Assembly: GCA_963706685.1 (NCBI GenBank)
Contig: CAVPMY010000019.1
Span: forward strand, 1 to 64,000
Length of the DNA: 64,000 bases
Reading direction: 5' to 3'
DNA from: CADEEN01 sp963706685
GTDB lineage: Bacteria > Pseudomonadota > Gammaproteobacteria > Burkholderiales > Burkholderiaceae_C
Part shown: one piece after another, positions 37,881 to 46,273 of the stretch
How the letters are laid out: the number at the start of each line of letters is the position of its first letter
Position numbering within the stretch: the stretch's first letter is position 1
The notes under the pieces: generated by a model
What the model was told of the DNA's origin: nothing
The model's database searches: none
Seen by the model: the letters and a program-made list of their open reading frames with translations, nothing else
Position numbers and translations under genes: made by a program

Positions 37881-39581
37881 TTGACATTGCTTTCCATCCA
37901 GGACCTGCGCGTCGCCTTCCGCATGGGCAAGGCCGACGGCGTGATGCAGCGCACCGAAGCCGTTGGACGTGGAAACATCGGCGTGACGTTCGACATCGAA
38001 GAGAACACGACGGTGGCGCTGGTCGGCGAATCCGGCTCCGGCAAGAGCGTGACGGCAATGTCGATCCTCAACCTGCTGCCCGACAACGCCGAGCGCAGCG
38101 GCAAGATCCTCTGGCAGGGCAAGGACCTGCTGCAAACACCGTTGCAGGAGCTGCAGCATCTGCGCGGCAAGGAGATCGCCTGCGTCTTCCAGGATCCGAT
38201 GCAGTCGCTGAATCCGGTGTTCACTGTCGGCGATCAACTCATCGAGCCGCTGATCAAGCACATGAAGATGGGCAAGCGCGCCGCGCTGGAGCGCGCCGAG
38301 CAATGCCTGGTCGAAGTCGGCATGCCCGAACCGAAGCGGCGTCTCGTTGCCTACCCGCATGAGCTGTCCGGTGGCCAGCAGCAGCGCGTGATGATCGCGA
38401 TGGCCTTGGCCTGCGAGCCCAAGCTGCTGATCGCCGACGAGCCGACGACCGCGCTCGACGTGACGATCCAGCGCCAGATCCTCGAGCTGATCGCCGACGT
38501 CCAGCGCCAGCACCGCATGAGCGTGCTCTTCATCAGCCATGACCTCGGCCTGGTCGGCGAGATCGCCGACGAGGTGCTGGTGATGCGCCACGGCATCCTG
38601 CGCGAGCAGGGTCCGGTGGCGGCGATCTTCGGCGCGCCGCAGGACGCCTACACCCAGGCCCTGCTCGCCTGCCGGCCCAGCCTGACCGACAACCCGGTGC
38701 GGCTGGCGGTGATCGATGACCACATGGCCGGCCGCCCGTCGCAAGCCGTGGCCAAGGCCAAGGATGCAAGCGCGCCGGTCGTGCTCGAGGTCAAGGGACT
38801 CAGCAAGAGCTTCTGGATCAAGCAGGGCCTGTTCGGCCGCCGTGAATTCAAGGCCGTGCAGAACGTCACGTTCGAGCTGCGCAAGGGCCACACCCTCGGT
38901 GTCGTCGGCGAATCGGGTTCGGGCAAGACGACGATGGGGCTGTCGCTGCTGCACCTGCATGAGAGCAACAGCGGCCCGCTGTCGGGCCAGGCCCTCTTCG
39001 GCGGCAAGAACCTGCTGGCGCTGTCGGACAGCGAGCGCCAGCCGATGCGGCGCCGCATCCAGGTCGTGTTCCAGAATCCCTACGCGAGCCTGAACCCGCG
39101 CTTCAAGGTCGGCCAGACCCTGCTCGAGCCGATGCAGATCCACGGCATCGGCGAATCGACCGCCGCGCGAGAGGAAAAAGTGCGCGTGCTGCTCGGCAAG
39201 GTGGGCCTGGACGGCAGTGCCTTTGCCAAGTATCCGCACGAGTTCTCCGGCGGCCAGCGCCAGCGCATTGCGATCGCGCGCGCGCTGACGCTGAGCCCGG
39301 AAGTGCTGGTGCTCGACGAAGCGGTCTCTGCGCTCGATGTCTCGGTGCAGGCCCAGGTGCTCAACCTGCTCAAGGATCTGCAGGACGAACTCGGCCTGGC
39401 CTATGTCTTCATCAGCCACGACCTGGCCGTGGTGCGCTTCATCAGCGACGAAGTGCTGGTGATGAAGGACGGTGTCGTGGTCGAACAGGCCAGCGTGGCG
39501 CAGATCCTGGCGGCGCCGCGCGAGGCCTACACGCAGCGCCTGCTGGCGGCGATCCCGAGGGGCTACCGGGCCGCTGCGTAA
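37881..39581 (+). CDS. Duplicated ABC transporter ATPase (DppD-DppF/YejF-like fusion)
   Basis: One polypeptide of about 566 residues with two ABC domains. Domain 1 has Walker A GESGSGKSV, signature LSGGQQQRV and Walker B LLIADEPTTALD; domain 2, after a linker near residue 290, has GESGSGKTT, FSGGQRQRIAIARAL and VLVLDEAVSALD. Both keep the oligopeptide-type terminal sequences, and both nucleotide sites look active; domain 2 has an Ala in place of Pro-Thr after the Walker B glutamate. I propose a TTG start at 37881 (LTLLSIQDLRVAF) five bases after the permease stop; an ATG at 37830 overlaps the permease and adds non-conserved residues. The fused form matches YejF rather than separate DppD and DppF. 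Confidence 0.92.
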   Translation: MTLLSIQDLRVAFRMGKADGVMQRTEAVGRGNIGVTFDIEENTTVALVGESGSGKSVTAMSILNLLPDNAERSGKILWQGKDLLQTPLQELQHLRGKEIACVFQDPMQSLNPVFTVGDQLIEPLIKHMKMGKRAALERAEQCLVEVGMPEPKRRLVAYPHELSGGQQQRVMIAMALACEPKLLIADEPTTALDVTIQRQILELIADVQRQHRMSVLFISHDLGLVGEIADEVLVMRHGILREQGPVAAIFGAPQDAYTQALLACRPSLTDNPVRLAVIDDHMAGRPSQAVAKAKDASAPVVLEVKGLSKSFWIKQGLFGRREFKAVQNVTFELRKGHTLGVVGESGSGKTTMGLSLLHLHESNSGPLSGQALFGGKNLLALSDSERQPMRRRIQVVFQNPYASLNPRFKVGQTLLEPMQIHGIGESTAAREEKVRVLLGKVGLDGSAFAKYPHEFSGGQRQRIAIARALTLSPEVLVLDEAVSALDVSVQAQVLNLLKDLQDELGLAYVFISHDLAVVRFISDEVLVMKDGVVVEQASVAQILAAPREAYTQRLLAAIPRGYRAAA

Positions 39582-39735
39582 CCCATACGTTCGGTCCGAG
39601 CGGCCCGCTCGTGCAGCGTCCAAACGCCGCCGAGGATTGATCGCGTTGTATCGCGATGTTGTATGCCGTACACGATGCGTTGGCGCGATGGCTGCGCTTC
39701 GTGATCGGCGTCACGCGGCATCGCTTTGCACGTCA

Positions 39736-39751
39736 TGGCACGAAATCTGCA
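39736..39751 (+). promoter_or_regulatory. Putative sigma-54 (-24/-12) promoter
   Basis: TGGCACGAAATCTGCA matches the sigma-54 consensus TGGCACG-N4-TTGCA at all but one base (C for T), with the invariant GG and GC separated by exactly ten bases. It is 75 bases upstream of a small open frame and reads in the same direction. No enhancer-binding protein gene is in the window, so the activator is unknown. Confidence 0.55.
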
Positions 39752-39826
39752 ACTTGTCGCCTGCCCGCAAGGCACCGTGCTCTCCACGGCCACAAGCTGT
39801 CATCACCGAAAGCCGAAAGACCGAAC

Positions 39827-40030
39827 ATGCGCCAGTCCCGCGTCCGCCCCATGCGCCAACCGCAACGCCTTCGCGCTGCGGCCGTGCCCATGCCGCGCGG
39901 CGCCTCATCGCTGTTGCGTCTGTCGACGGGGGCCGCGCGCCTGCCGTCGGTCAGCGCCCTGTCGCAGTGGATCGGTCGCGCCACGAGCGCATGGCAACGC
40001 GCCGATGCGCGCCCGCTTGCCGTCAATTGA
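39827..40030 (+). CDS. Small hypothetical protein 1 (67 residues) of a putative sigma-54 unit
   Basis: A short open frame beginning MRQSRVRPMRQPQRLRAAAV and ending QRADARPLAVN. It is strongly basic at the N-terminus (many Arg) and has a middle part (residues about 27-55) that could form an amphipathic helix with one Trp pair. I recognise no family. The ribosome-binding site is weak (GAAAGA). Support comes from context: a likely sigma-54 promoter upstream, a second small frame with a good ribosome site 17 bases downstream, and a strong terminator after that. It may equally be the non-coding leader of a regulatory RNA. Confidence 0.45.
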   Translation: MRQSRVRPMRQPQRLRAAAVPMPRGASSLLRLSTGAARLPSVSALSQWIGRATSAWQRADARPLAVN

Positions 40031-40047
40031 TCGCCGAGGAGCACACC

Positions 40048-40224
40048 ATGGTTCTGCAATCACGCCCGATCGGAAAAACCGCCGCTGCCGCCATGGCCGT
40101 GGCCGCTGCTGCAGCGGCAGCCGGCACACAAAAGCCGACCGCTGCGAAATCGGTCACGCCACCGCGCGTGCTGCAGTCGGCACACTCGCCGGCGCAACTT
40201 TGCTTTTTCTTCAAGCGCGGCTGA
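40048..40224 (+). CDS. Small Ala-rich hypothetical protein 2 (58 residues)
   Basis: A 58-residue frame preceded by GAGGAG six bases before the ATG, a strong ribosome-binding site. The peptide starts MVLQSRPIGKTAAAAMAVAA, has an uninterrupted Ala-rich stretch (residues about 12-25) that could insert in a membrane or act as a leader, then a Pro/Ser/Lys region and an aromatic end, AQLCFFFKRG. Function unknown. It could be a small membrane protein, a secreted peptide precursor or a stress peptide; no modification enzymes are adjacent. Confidence 0.5.
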   Translation: MVLQSRPIGKTAAAAMAVAAAAAAAGTQKPTAAKSVTPPRVLQSAHSPAQLCFFFKRG

Positions 40225-40287
40225 GCAAGACAAACAAATACAAGCCCGCGATGTCAGCCAGGTTTCGGACCCAAGGTTGACGTCCAA

Positions 40288-40357
40288 GGGGAGCGGGCGA
40301 GGCACCGGTGAGGAGAGCGCATCGGCGCCAATCAACGTCCCGCTCCCCGTCTTTTTT
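40288..40357 (+). terminator. Intrinsic terminator of the small-ORF unit
   Basis: A perfect ten-base stem, GGGGAGCGGG (40288-40297) with CCCGCTCCCC (40339-40348), is followed by GTCTTTTTT. The 41-base loop can fold further (GCACCGGTGAGG-type segments). The T run lies on the plus strand, so it ends a transcript coming from the small-ORF region. Its length leaves room for a structured RNA function as well. Confidence 0.8.
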
Positions 40358-40414
40358 GCTGCGCGCTGTGAAGCGTTGGCAGCGACTCCCACTGCACGAT
40401 GATGGCCCACCGGC

Positions 40415-41410
40415 TCAGGCATGCCCGGCCTGGCCGCTCCCGTCTTCGCTTGCATACATGCGCGCAATTCGCCGAACTCGCTTGACGATCGACGCGCGCA
40501 GCGCGGGCGGCGCAATCACTTCGACATCGGGCGCCAGGCGCAAGAACTGGCCGGTTGCTTGGTCGATCGACTCGATCGGCACGCGCAGCCGCGTGCGCCC
40601 GTCCTGACGCTCTGAGGCCGTGGCGGCGGCCACGGTTCTGGCCACCGCGCTGCTCACATGGCAGAGCTGCTTGAGGCCCGCGGCGGTGGCGAGTACGGTG
40701 GCCTCGCCCTGGTACAGCTCGCGCTCGAAGCGCCGTATCGACTCGCGCCAATGTGCGGCCAGATCGAACCGCTTCGGACGTCGCACGCGTTCGGGCAGCG
40801 GCTTGGCTTCGCGCACATGGGAGACGCGAAACGTGCGCGGTTCGTCGGCGATGCTGGCAACGAGGTACCAGGTCCCGGCCTTGAGCACGAGCCCGAGGGG
40901 ACTGACGATGCGTGTCGTGGTCGCCTTCCAGCTTTCATAGCGCATGGCCAGCTGCCGTTCGCTCCACACCGCTTCGGCCACCGTGGCCAGTTGCGGCACC
41001 GGCTCGCTGTCGCGGTACCAATCCACGGGGTCGAGATGCAGCCGCGAGCTGATGCGCTGCGCGTCGTCGCGCCAGGCCGCCGGCAGCGCGGACAACAGCT
41101 TCAGCCGCGCGGTCTGCACCTGCGCGCCCAGGCCGAGCTGCGCCGCCGGTCCCGGCAGGCCGCTCAGGAACACGGCCTGCGACTCGGACGCCGTCAGCCC
41201 GCTGAGCGTCGTCTTCCAGCCCTCCATCAGCTCGAAGCCGCCCGCTCGGCCGCGCTCGGCGTAGATCGGCACACCCGCGGCACTGAGCTGATCGACATCG
41301 CGGTACAGCGTGCGCACCGAGACCTCGAGCGCCGCAGCCAGCGCCGGCGCGCTCATGCGGCCACGCGACTGCAGCAGCATCTGGATCGACAACAACCGGC
41401 TCGCACGCAT
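40415..41410 (-). CDS. YafY-type regulator with HTH and WYL domains
   Basis: A 331-residue regulator. The N-terminal DeoR-like helix-turn-helix reads RASRLLSIQMLLQSRGRMSA, then PALAAALEVSVRTLYRDVDQ LSAAG. The WYL domain (residues about 140-225) follows, with WYLVASIADEPRTFRVSHV, and a WCX-like C-terminus (LRLAPDVEVIAPPALRASI). The ATG at 41410 is taken; one 39 bases upstream would overlap the operator palindrome. It is divergent from a small DUF1579-like gene, and a 12-base inverted repeat lies in the 84-base gap, implying autoregulation and control of that neighbour. Confidence 0.9.
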   Translation of the reverse strand: MRASRLLSIQMLLQSRGRMSAPALAAALEVSVRTLYRDVDQLSAAGVPIYAERGRAGGFELMEGWKTTLSGLTASESQAVFLSGLPGPAAQLGLGAQVQTARLKLLSALPAAWRDDAQRISSRLHLDPVDWYRDSEPVPQLATVAEAVWSERQLAMRYESWKATTTRIVSPLGLVLKAGTWYLVASIADEPRTFRVSHVREAKPLPERVRRPKRFDLAAHWRESIRRFERELYQGEATVLATAAGLKQLCHVSSAVARTVAAATASERQDGRTRLRVPIESIDQATGQFLRLAPDVEVIAPPALRASIVKRVRRIARMYASEDGSGQAGHA

Positions 41411-41426
41411 GGATCGATCTTCGCAG

Positions 41427-41455
41427 CAATACCTGCCATACCTTGGCAAGTATTG
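41427..41455. promoter_or_regulatory. Near-perfect palindromic operator between the WYL regulator and the DUF1579-like gene
   Basis: The arms CAATACCTGCCA (41427-41438) and TGGCAAGTATTG (41444-41455) are inverted repeats with one mismatch in twelve, around the spacer TACCT. It lies 17 bases upstream of the regulator start and 40 bases upstream of the divergent gene. This is the expected site of a dimeric repressor; the adjacent YafY-type protein is the obvious candidate. Confidence 0.7.
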
Positions 41456-41494
41456 TCCGACAGACTCGCGACATCCATCGGCTCGAGCAACGAC

Positions 41495-41977
41495 ATGTCA
41501 CCCACGGACACCTCCAGCACCGACTTCGATTTCTTTGCCGGCCGCTGGCGCGTGCAGCATCGCCGGCTCAAGGCGCGCCTGGCCGGCTGCGTCGAGTGGG
41601 AAACGTTCGGCGGCACGGCGGAGATGCGATTGCTGATGAACGGCCAGGCGACGGTCGACGACAACCTGATCGAGCTGCCCGCCGGCACCTACCGCGCCCT
41701 GACGCTGCGCGCCTACGACCCGACGACACGGCAATGGGCGATCTGGTGGCTTGACGGCCGCGATCCGCATCGGCTCGACGCACCGATGCACGGCAGCTTC
41801 GACGACGGTATCGGCCGCTTCTATGCCGATGAAGACTTCAACGGCCGGCCGATCCGCGTTCGATTTCTGTGGAGCGACATCACGCCGACGTCGTGTCGTT
41901 GGCAGCAGGCGTTCTGCGCCGACGGCGGTGCGAGCTGGGAAACCAACTGGATCATGGACTTCACGCGCACTGTGTAG
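41495..41977 (+). CDS. DUF1579-like small protein
   Basis: A 160-residue cytosolic protein with MSPTDTSSTDFDFFAGRWRV at the start, then VEWETFGGTAEMRLLMNGQA and LRAYDPTTRQWAIWWLDGRD. The opening FDFFAGRW and the beta-rich pattern resemble DUF1579/lipocalin-like small proteins that often sit beside YafY-type regulators. Function unknown; ligand binding is plausible. It is divergent from that regulator with a palindrome between. The molybdenum-enzyme genes start 50 bases downstream in the same direction and may be co-transcribed. Confidence 0.7.
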   Translation: MSPTDTSSTDFDFFAGRWRVQHRRLKARLAGCVEWETFGGTAEMRLLMNGQATVDDNLIELPAGTYRALTLRAYDPTTRQWAIWWLDGRDPHRLDAPMHGSFDDGIGRFYADEDFNGRPIRVRFLWSDITPTSCRWQQAFCADGGASWETNWIMDFTRTV

Positions 41978-42027
41978 ACGCAGCTGCCCAGACGCCGCTA
42001 TTGCGGGTGGCCTATGCTGATGGGCTG

Positions 42028-42489
42028 ATGAAGCTCGACGTCAACGACAAGACACATGAACTCGACGCTGATCCGCAAATGCCTCTGCTGTGGGTCTTGC
42101 GCGACGAGTTGAACCTCACCGGCACCAAGTTCGGCTGCGGCGTTGCCGCCTGCGGTGCGTGCACGGTGCTGGTGGATGGCCGCGCCGTGCGCTCGTGTGT
42201 GACGCCGCTCTCGGCCGTGCAAGGCAAGGCCGTGCGCACGATCGAGTCGTTAAGCACCGACGCCGCGCCGCATCCGCTGCAGCAGGCCTGGGCGCAGCAC
42301 CAGGTGCCGCAGTGCGGCTATTGCCAGAGCGGCATGCTGATGGCCGCGGCGGCGCTGCTGGCCGCCAAACGCAACCCGAGCGACGCCGACATCGACGCGG
42401 CGATCACCAACCTGTGCCGCTGCGGCACCTACCCGCGCGTGCGCGAGGCGATCAAGAGTGCGGCTCGCAGCATGACCGCAAGGAAGTGA
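42028..42489 (+). CDS. Molybdenum hydroxylase small subunit, (2Fe-2S) protein (IorA-like)
   Basis: A 153-residue iron-sulfur subunit of the xanthine oxidase family. The plant-type cluster is GTKFGCGVAACGACTVLVDG with a further Cys in AVRSCVTPL, and the second cluster is QCGYCQSGML with NLCRCGTYPRVREAI. It transfers electrons from the molybdopterin subunit to an external acceptor. It starts MKLDVNDKTHELDADPQ. Its stop overlaps the GTG start of the large subunit. The two-subunit layout without a FAD subunit is that of isoquinoline 1-oxidoreductase-type or membrane-linked aldehyde oxidoreductases. Confidence 0.9.
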   Translation: MKLDVNDKTHELDADPQMPLLWVLRDELNLTGTKFGCGVAACGACTVLVDGRAVRSCVTPLSAVQGKAVRTIESLSTDAAPHPLQQAWAQHQVPQCGYCQSGMLMAAAALLAAKRNPSDADIDAAITNLCRCGTYPRVREAIKSAARSMTARK

Positions 42490-44753
42490 AACGCCGAACC
42501 CTGCTGCTCTCGGGCGCCGGTTTTGCCGGCGCGCTCGTCGTCGGCTGGGGCCTGTTGCCGCCGCGCAGCCGGCTCGGCACGGCAGCCCTGCTCGAAGGCC
42601 GTGGCGACGGTGTGGCGCTCAATGGCTGGCTGCGCGTCACCGCCGACGGCGGCGTGCAGCTGGCCATGCCGAAGAGCGAGATGGGCCAGGGCGTGCACAC
42701 GGCGCTGGCGATGCTGGTCGCCGAGGAGCTCGACGTGCCGTTGGCCGGCGTGCAATTGATCGAAGCCGGCCACGACGCCATCTACGGCAACGTGGCCCTG
42801 TTCGTCGGTTCGCTGCCGCTGCAGCCCGAAGACAGCGAGCCGGGCGCCGAAACGCGCATGGTGCGCGCCAGCCGCTGGCTGGTCAGCAAGGTCGCGCGTG
42901 AACTCGGCATCAACGCCACCGGCGGCTCGTCGTCGATTGCCGATCTGTGGGAGCCCTTGCGCTGGGCTGCGGCCACCGCGCGTGGCCGCTTGCTCGGCGC
43001 CGCTTCGCTGCAATGGAAGCTGCCGGTCGCTGAACTCGATGTCGGCGACGGCGTGGTCAGCCACGAGGGCGGCGAAAGCGCGCACTACGGACAGTTCGCC
43101 AAGGCAGCGGCCAATACGCCGCCGGGCGAGGTGCAGCTCAAGCCGCGCCGTGACTGGAAGCTGATCGGCACCGCCGCGCCGCGCACCGATATCGCCGCCA
43201 AGGCCAACGGCACGGCGCGCTTCGGCCTCGACGTTCGCCTGCCCGGGATGGTCTATGCGGTGGTCCGGCACGCGCCGGCGCTCGGCGGCAGCCCGGGTGC
43301 CGTCGACGATCGTGCGGCGATGGCGCTGCCCGGCGTCGAACGTGTCGTGCGCCTGGGCTCGTACGCCGGCTCGACGGCGGCGCTGGCGGTGGTCGGCCGC
43401 AGCACCTGGCACGCCCGGCGCGGTGCCGAGGCCTTGCAAGTCGACTGGCAGGCGCGGCCGGCGGGCGCACTGGACTCGCGCGCCATCCTGGCGTCGCTGG
43501 AGACGACAGCAAAAACCGAAGACGGCCTGGCCTTCCACAGCCGCGGCGATGCGCGCTCGGCGCTCGCCAGCTCGCCGCGGGTCATCGAAGCGCTGTACCG
43601 CGCGCCGTACCTGGCCCACGCGACGATGGAGCCGATCAATGCCACTGCGCGCGTGGCCAGCGGCAAGGTCGAGGTCTGGGCGCCGACGCAGGTGCCCGGC
43701 ATGGCACGCTCGCTGGCGGCGCGGGTGGCCGGCGTGAAAGACGATGACGTCACGGTGCACGTGACCTATCTCGGCGGCGGCTTCGGGCGGCGGCTCGACG
43801 TCGACTTCGTCGGCCAGGCTGTGCGCGTGGCCATGGAAACCAACGGCCGCCCGGTGCAGCTGGTCTGGCCGCGCGAGGAAGACATCACGCACGATTTCTA
43901 CCGGCCGGCCGCCGTTGCGGTGTTGCGCGCCGCGCTGGGCGCCGACGGCCGACTCGAGGCGCTGGCCATCACCAGCGCCGGCGATGCGGTCACGCCGCGC
44001 TGGCTGGAGCGCGGCTTGCCGTCACTCGCCGGGCCGATCGACCTGCCCGACAGGACCGCCAGCGAAGGCCTGTTCGATCTGCCCTACGACATCGCCCACC
44101 AGCGCATCGCGCATGTGGCCACGCACCATGGCGTGCCGGTCGGCTTCTGGCGTTCGGTGGGCCACTCGCACAACGCGTTTTTCAGCGAGTGCTTCATCGA
44201 CGAACTGGCACACGAGGCCAAACAGGATCCAGTGGCGTTTCGTCTGGCGATGTTGAAGACGATGCCGCGCCATGCTGCAGTGCTCGAGCTGGCGGCCGAG
44301 AAGGCCGGTTGGACCGCCAAGATCGCGCCGGACCGGGCGCGCGGCGTGGCCCTGCACGAGAGCTTCGACAGCATCGTCGCCCAAGTCGTCGAGGTCTCGC
44401 TCGACAAGAACCAGCCGCGCGTGCACCGCGTGGTCTGCGCGATCGACTGCGGCACGGTGGTCAACCCGGGCATCGTCGCCCAGCAGATGGAGTCGGGCAT
44501 CGTCTTCGGGCTGACAGCGGCGTTGTACGGTCGCATCGACATCGAGGACGGCGTTGTCCGGCAGCGCAATTTCCCCAATCACCCACTGCTCGCGCTCAAG
44601 GACACACCGCGCATCGAGACGCACATCGTGGCCAGCCAACGGCCGCCTGGCGGCGTCGGCGAGCCCGGCACGCCGCCCATCGCGCCGGCGCTGGCCAACG
44701 CCCTGTTCGTGCTCACGGGCAAGCGCCTGCGCGAGTTGCCGCTGGCGCTCTGA
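42486..44753 (+). CDS. Molybdenum hydroxylase large subunit, Tat-exported (IorB-like)
   Basis: A 755-residue molybdopterin-binding subunit. It starts at a GTG overlapping the preceding stop; the N-terminus VKRRTLLLSGAGFAGALVVG is a twin-arginine signal, so the folded enzyme is exported with its Fe-S partner. Conserved blocks include MPKSEMGQGVHTALAMLVAE, VHVTYLGGGFGRRLDVDFV and the active-site glutamate region GGVGEPGTPPIAPALANAL. Substrate (aldehyde or N-heterocycle) cannot be told. It converges on the M20 peptidase with nine bases between. No dedicated chaperone is present in the window. Confidence 0.9.
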   Translation: MKRRTLLLSGAGFAGALVVGWGLLPPRSRLGTAALLEGRGDGVALNGWLRVTADGGVQLAMPKSEMGQGVHTALAMLVAEELDVPLAGVQLIEAGHDAIYGNVALFVGSLPLQPEDSEPGAETRMVRASRWLVSKVARELGINATGGSSSIADLWEPLRWAAATARGRLLGAASLQWKLPVAELDVGDGVVSHEGGESAHYGQFAKAAANTPPGEVQLKPRRDWKLIGTAAPRTDIAAKANGTARFGLDVRLPGMVYAVVRHAPALGGSPGAVDDRAAMALPGVERVVRLGSYAGSTAALAVVGRSTWHARRGAEALQVDWQARPAGALDSRAILASLETTAKTEDGLAFHSRGDARSALASSPRVIEALYRAPYLAHATMEPINATARVASGKVEVWAPTQVPGMARSLAARVAGVKDDDVTVHVTYLGGGFGRRLDVDFVGQAVRVAMETNGRPVQLVWPREEDITHDFYRPAAVAVLRAALGADGRLEALAITSAGDAVTPRWLERGLPSLAGPIDLPDRTASEGLFDLPYDIAHQRIAHVATHHGVPVGFWRSVGHSHNAFFSECFIDELAHEAKQDPVAFRLAMLKTMPRHAAVLELAAEKAGWTAKIAPDRARGVALHESFDSIVAQVVEVSLDKNQPRVHRVVCAIDCGTVVNPGIVAQQMESGIVFGLTAALYGRIDIEDGVVRQRNFPNHPLLALKDTPRIETHIVASQRPPGGVGEPGTPPIAPALANALFVLTGKRLRELPLAL

Positions 44754-44762
44754 GCCACACGG

Positions 44763-46214
44763 TCAGGGACAGGCCGCCATGACCTGGGCCACGCTGGCGG
44801 TGAGCTTCTTGCCGTAGGGCACATGCAGGAACTCGTTGGGGCCATGGGCGTTGCTCTTCGGCCCGAGGACGCCGCAGACCATCATCTGCGCCTTCGGAAA
44901 GCCCTTGGCCAGCATGCTCATCAGCGGGATCGTGCCGCCCTGGCCGATGAAGCCCACCGGTGCGCCGAACTGCGCGGTCGACGCAGCGTCGAGCGCATCG
45001 TGCAGCCACGGCGCAATCTCGGGCGCGCTCCAGCCGGTGGCGCCGAGCTGGCCGGCGCGGCCGTCCGGGTGGAAGGTGACCTTGGCGTTGTAGGGTGCGT
45101 TGTCTTCGAGCAGCTGCTTCAACTTCATCGACGCTTCGTGGCCATCGACCAGCGGCGGCAGGCGCAGGCTCAACTTGAACGCGGTGTAGGGCCGCAGCAC
45201 GTTGCCGGCGCTGCCCATGTCCGGCAAGCCGTCGACGCCGGTCACCGACAGCGTCGGTTTCCAGGTGCGGTTGATCAGCGCCTGCGCCGGGTCGGTGGTG
45301 GTCGGCAGGGCAAACGCGCCGTCGGCGCCGCAGGCCCAGGGGAACCGCTTGTAGACCTCGCCCTGCAGGATCGCGCCGGCGGCCTGCGCTTCCTTCAAGC
45401 GGCTGGCCGGCACATCGCAATGAAAACTCTGCGGCAGCAGCTCGCCGGTCCGGCTGTCCTCCAGGCGGTCGAGGACCTGGCGCAGGATGCGGAACGACGA
45501 GGGCACAAGGCCGCTGGCGTCGCCCGAATGAACGCCCTCGGTGAGGACCTCGACCTTGAGCACGCCGCTGACCATGCCGCGCAGGCTGGTGGTGAGCCAC
45601 AACTGGTCATAGTTGCCGGCACCCGAATCGAGGCAGACGACGAGGCTGACGTTGCCCAGGCGGGGTTTGAGCGCCTGCAGGTAATGCGGCAGGTCGAACG
45701 AGCCGCTTTCTTCGCAGGACTCGATCAGGCCGACGCAGCGCGGCCGCGGGATGTTCTGGGCGTCCAGGGCCATGATCGCGGCCAGCGACGCGTAGACCGC
45801 GTAGCCGTCGTCGGCGCCGCCGCGGCCATAAAGCTTGCCGTCTTCGTACTTCGGTGTCCACGGGCCGAGGTCGTTGCGCCAGCCGTTGAACTCGGGCTGC
45901 TTGTCGAGGTGACCGTAGAGCAGCACGGTGTCGATGCTGCCGGCTTTGGTGGCTGGGATCTCGAACAGGATCACCGGCGTGCGGCCTTCGAGGCGGATCA
46001 CCTCGAGCTTGAGCCCGCTCAATTTCTTGCCCTCGACCCAGGCCGCGGCGTCGCGCACGACGCGGTCGACATAGCCGTTGTTCGACCAGTCGGCATCGAA
46101 CATCGGGCTCTTGGCCGGGACCTCGATGTATCGATGCAAGGCGGGCACGATTTCTTCGTCCCACAGGCGGTCGGTGAAGGCGGACAGCGTCTGGGTGTTG
46201 AGAGACGAGTGCAT
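44763..46214 (-). CDS. M20-family metallopeptidase (CNDP-like dipeptidase)
   Basis: A 483-residue zinc aminoacyl- or dipeptidase. Metal-binding blocks are seen: TVLLYGHLDKQPEFNGWRND, with His and Asp, YGRGGADDGYAVYASLAAI, with the bridging Asp, ESCEESGSFDLPHYL with two Glu, and VCLDSGAGNYDQLW. The dimerisation domain (residues about 215-380) is present. The start MHSSLNTQTLSAFTDRLWDE at 46214 is better than the in-frame ATG 42 bases earlier. No signal peptide, so it is cytosolic. It is divergent from a TPR lipoprotein with 59 bases between. Confidence 0.92.
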   Translation of the reverse strand: MHSSLNTQTLSAFTDRLWDEEIVPALHRYIEVPAKSPMFDADWSNNGYVDRVVRDAAAWVEGKKLSGLKLEVIRLEGRTPVILFEIPATKAGSIDTVLLYGHLDKQPEFNGWRNDLGPWTPKYEDGKLYGRGGADDGYAVYASLAAIMALDAQNIPRPRCVGLIESCEESGSFDLPHYLQALKPRLGNVSLVVCLDSGAGNYDQLWLTTSLRGMVSGVLKVEVLTEGVHSGDASGLVPSSFRILRQVLDRLEDSRTGELLPQSFHCDVPASRLKEAQAAGAILQGEVYKRFPWACGADGAFALPTTTDPAQALINRTWKPTLSVTGVDGLPDMGSAGNVLRPYTAFKLSLRLPPLVDGHEASMKLKQLLEDNAPYNAKVTFHPDGRAGQLGATGWSAPEIAPWLHDALDAASTAQFGAPVGFIGQGGTIPLMSMLAKGFPKAQMMVCGVLGPKSNAHGPNEFLHVPYGKKLTASVAQVMAACP

Positions 46215-46273
46215 GGCCGGTTCTCGCACGAAGTGACGGTGCAGTGTAGGTCGCAAAGTTTTACCATCGAGCC

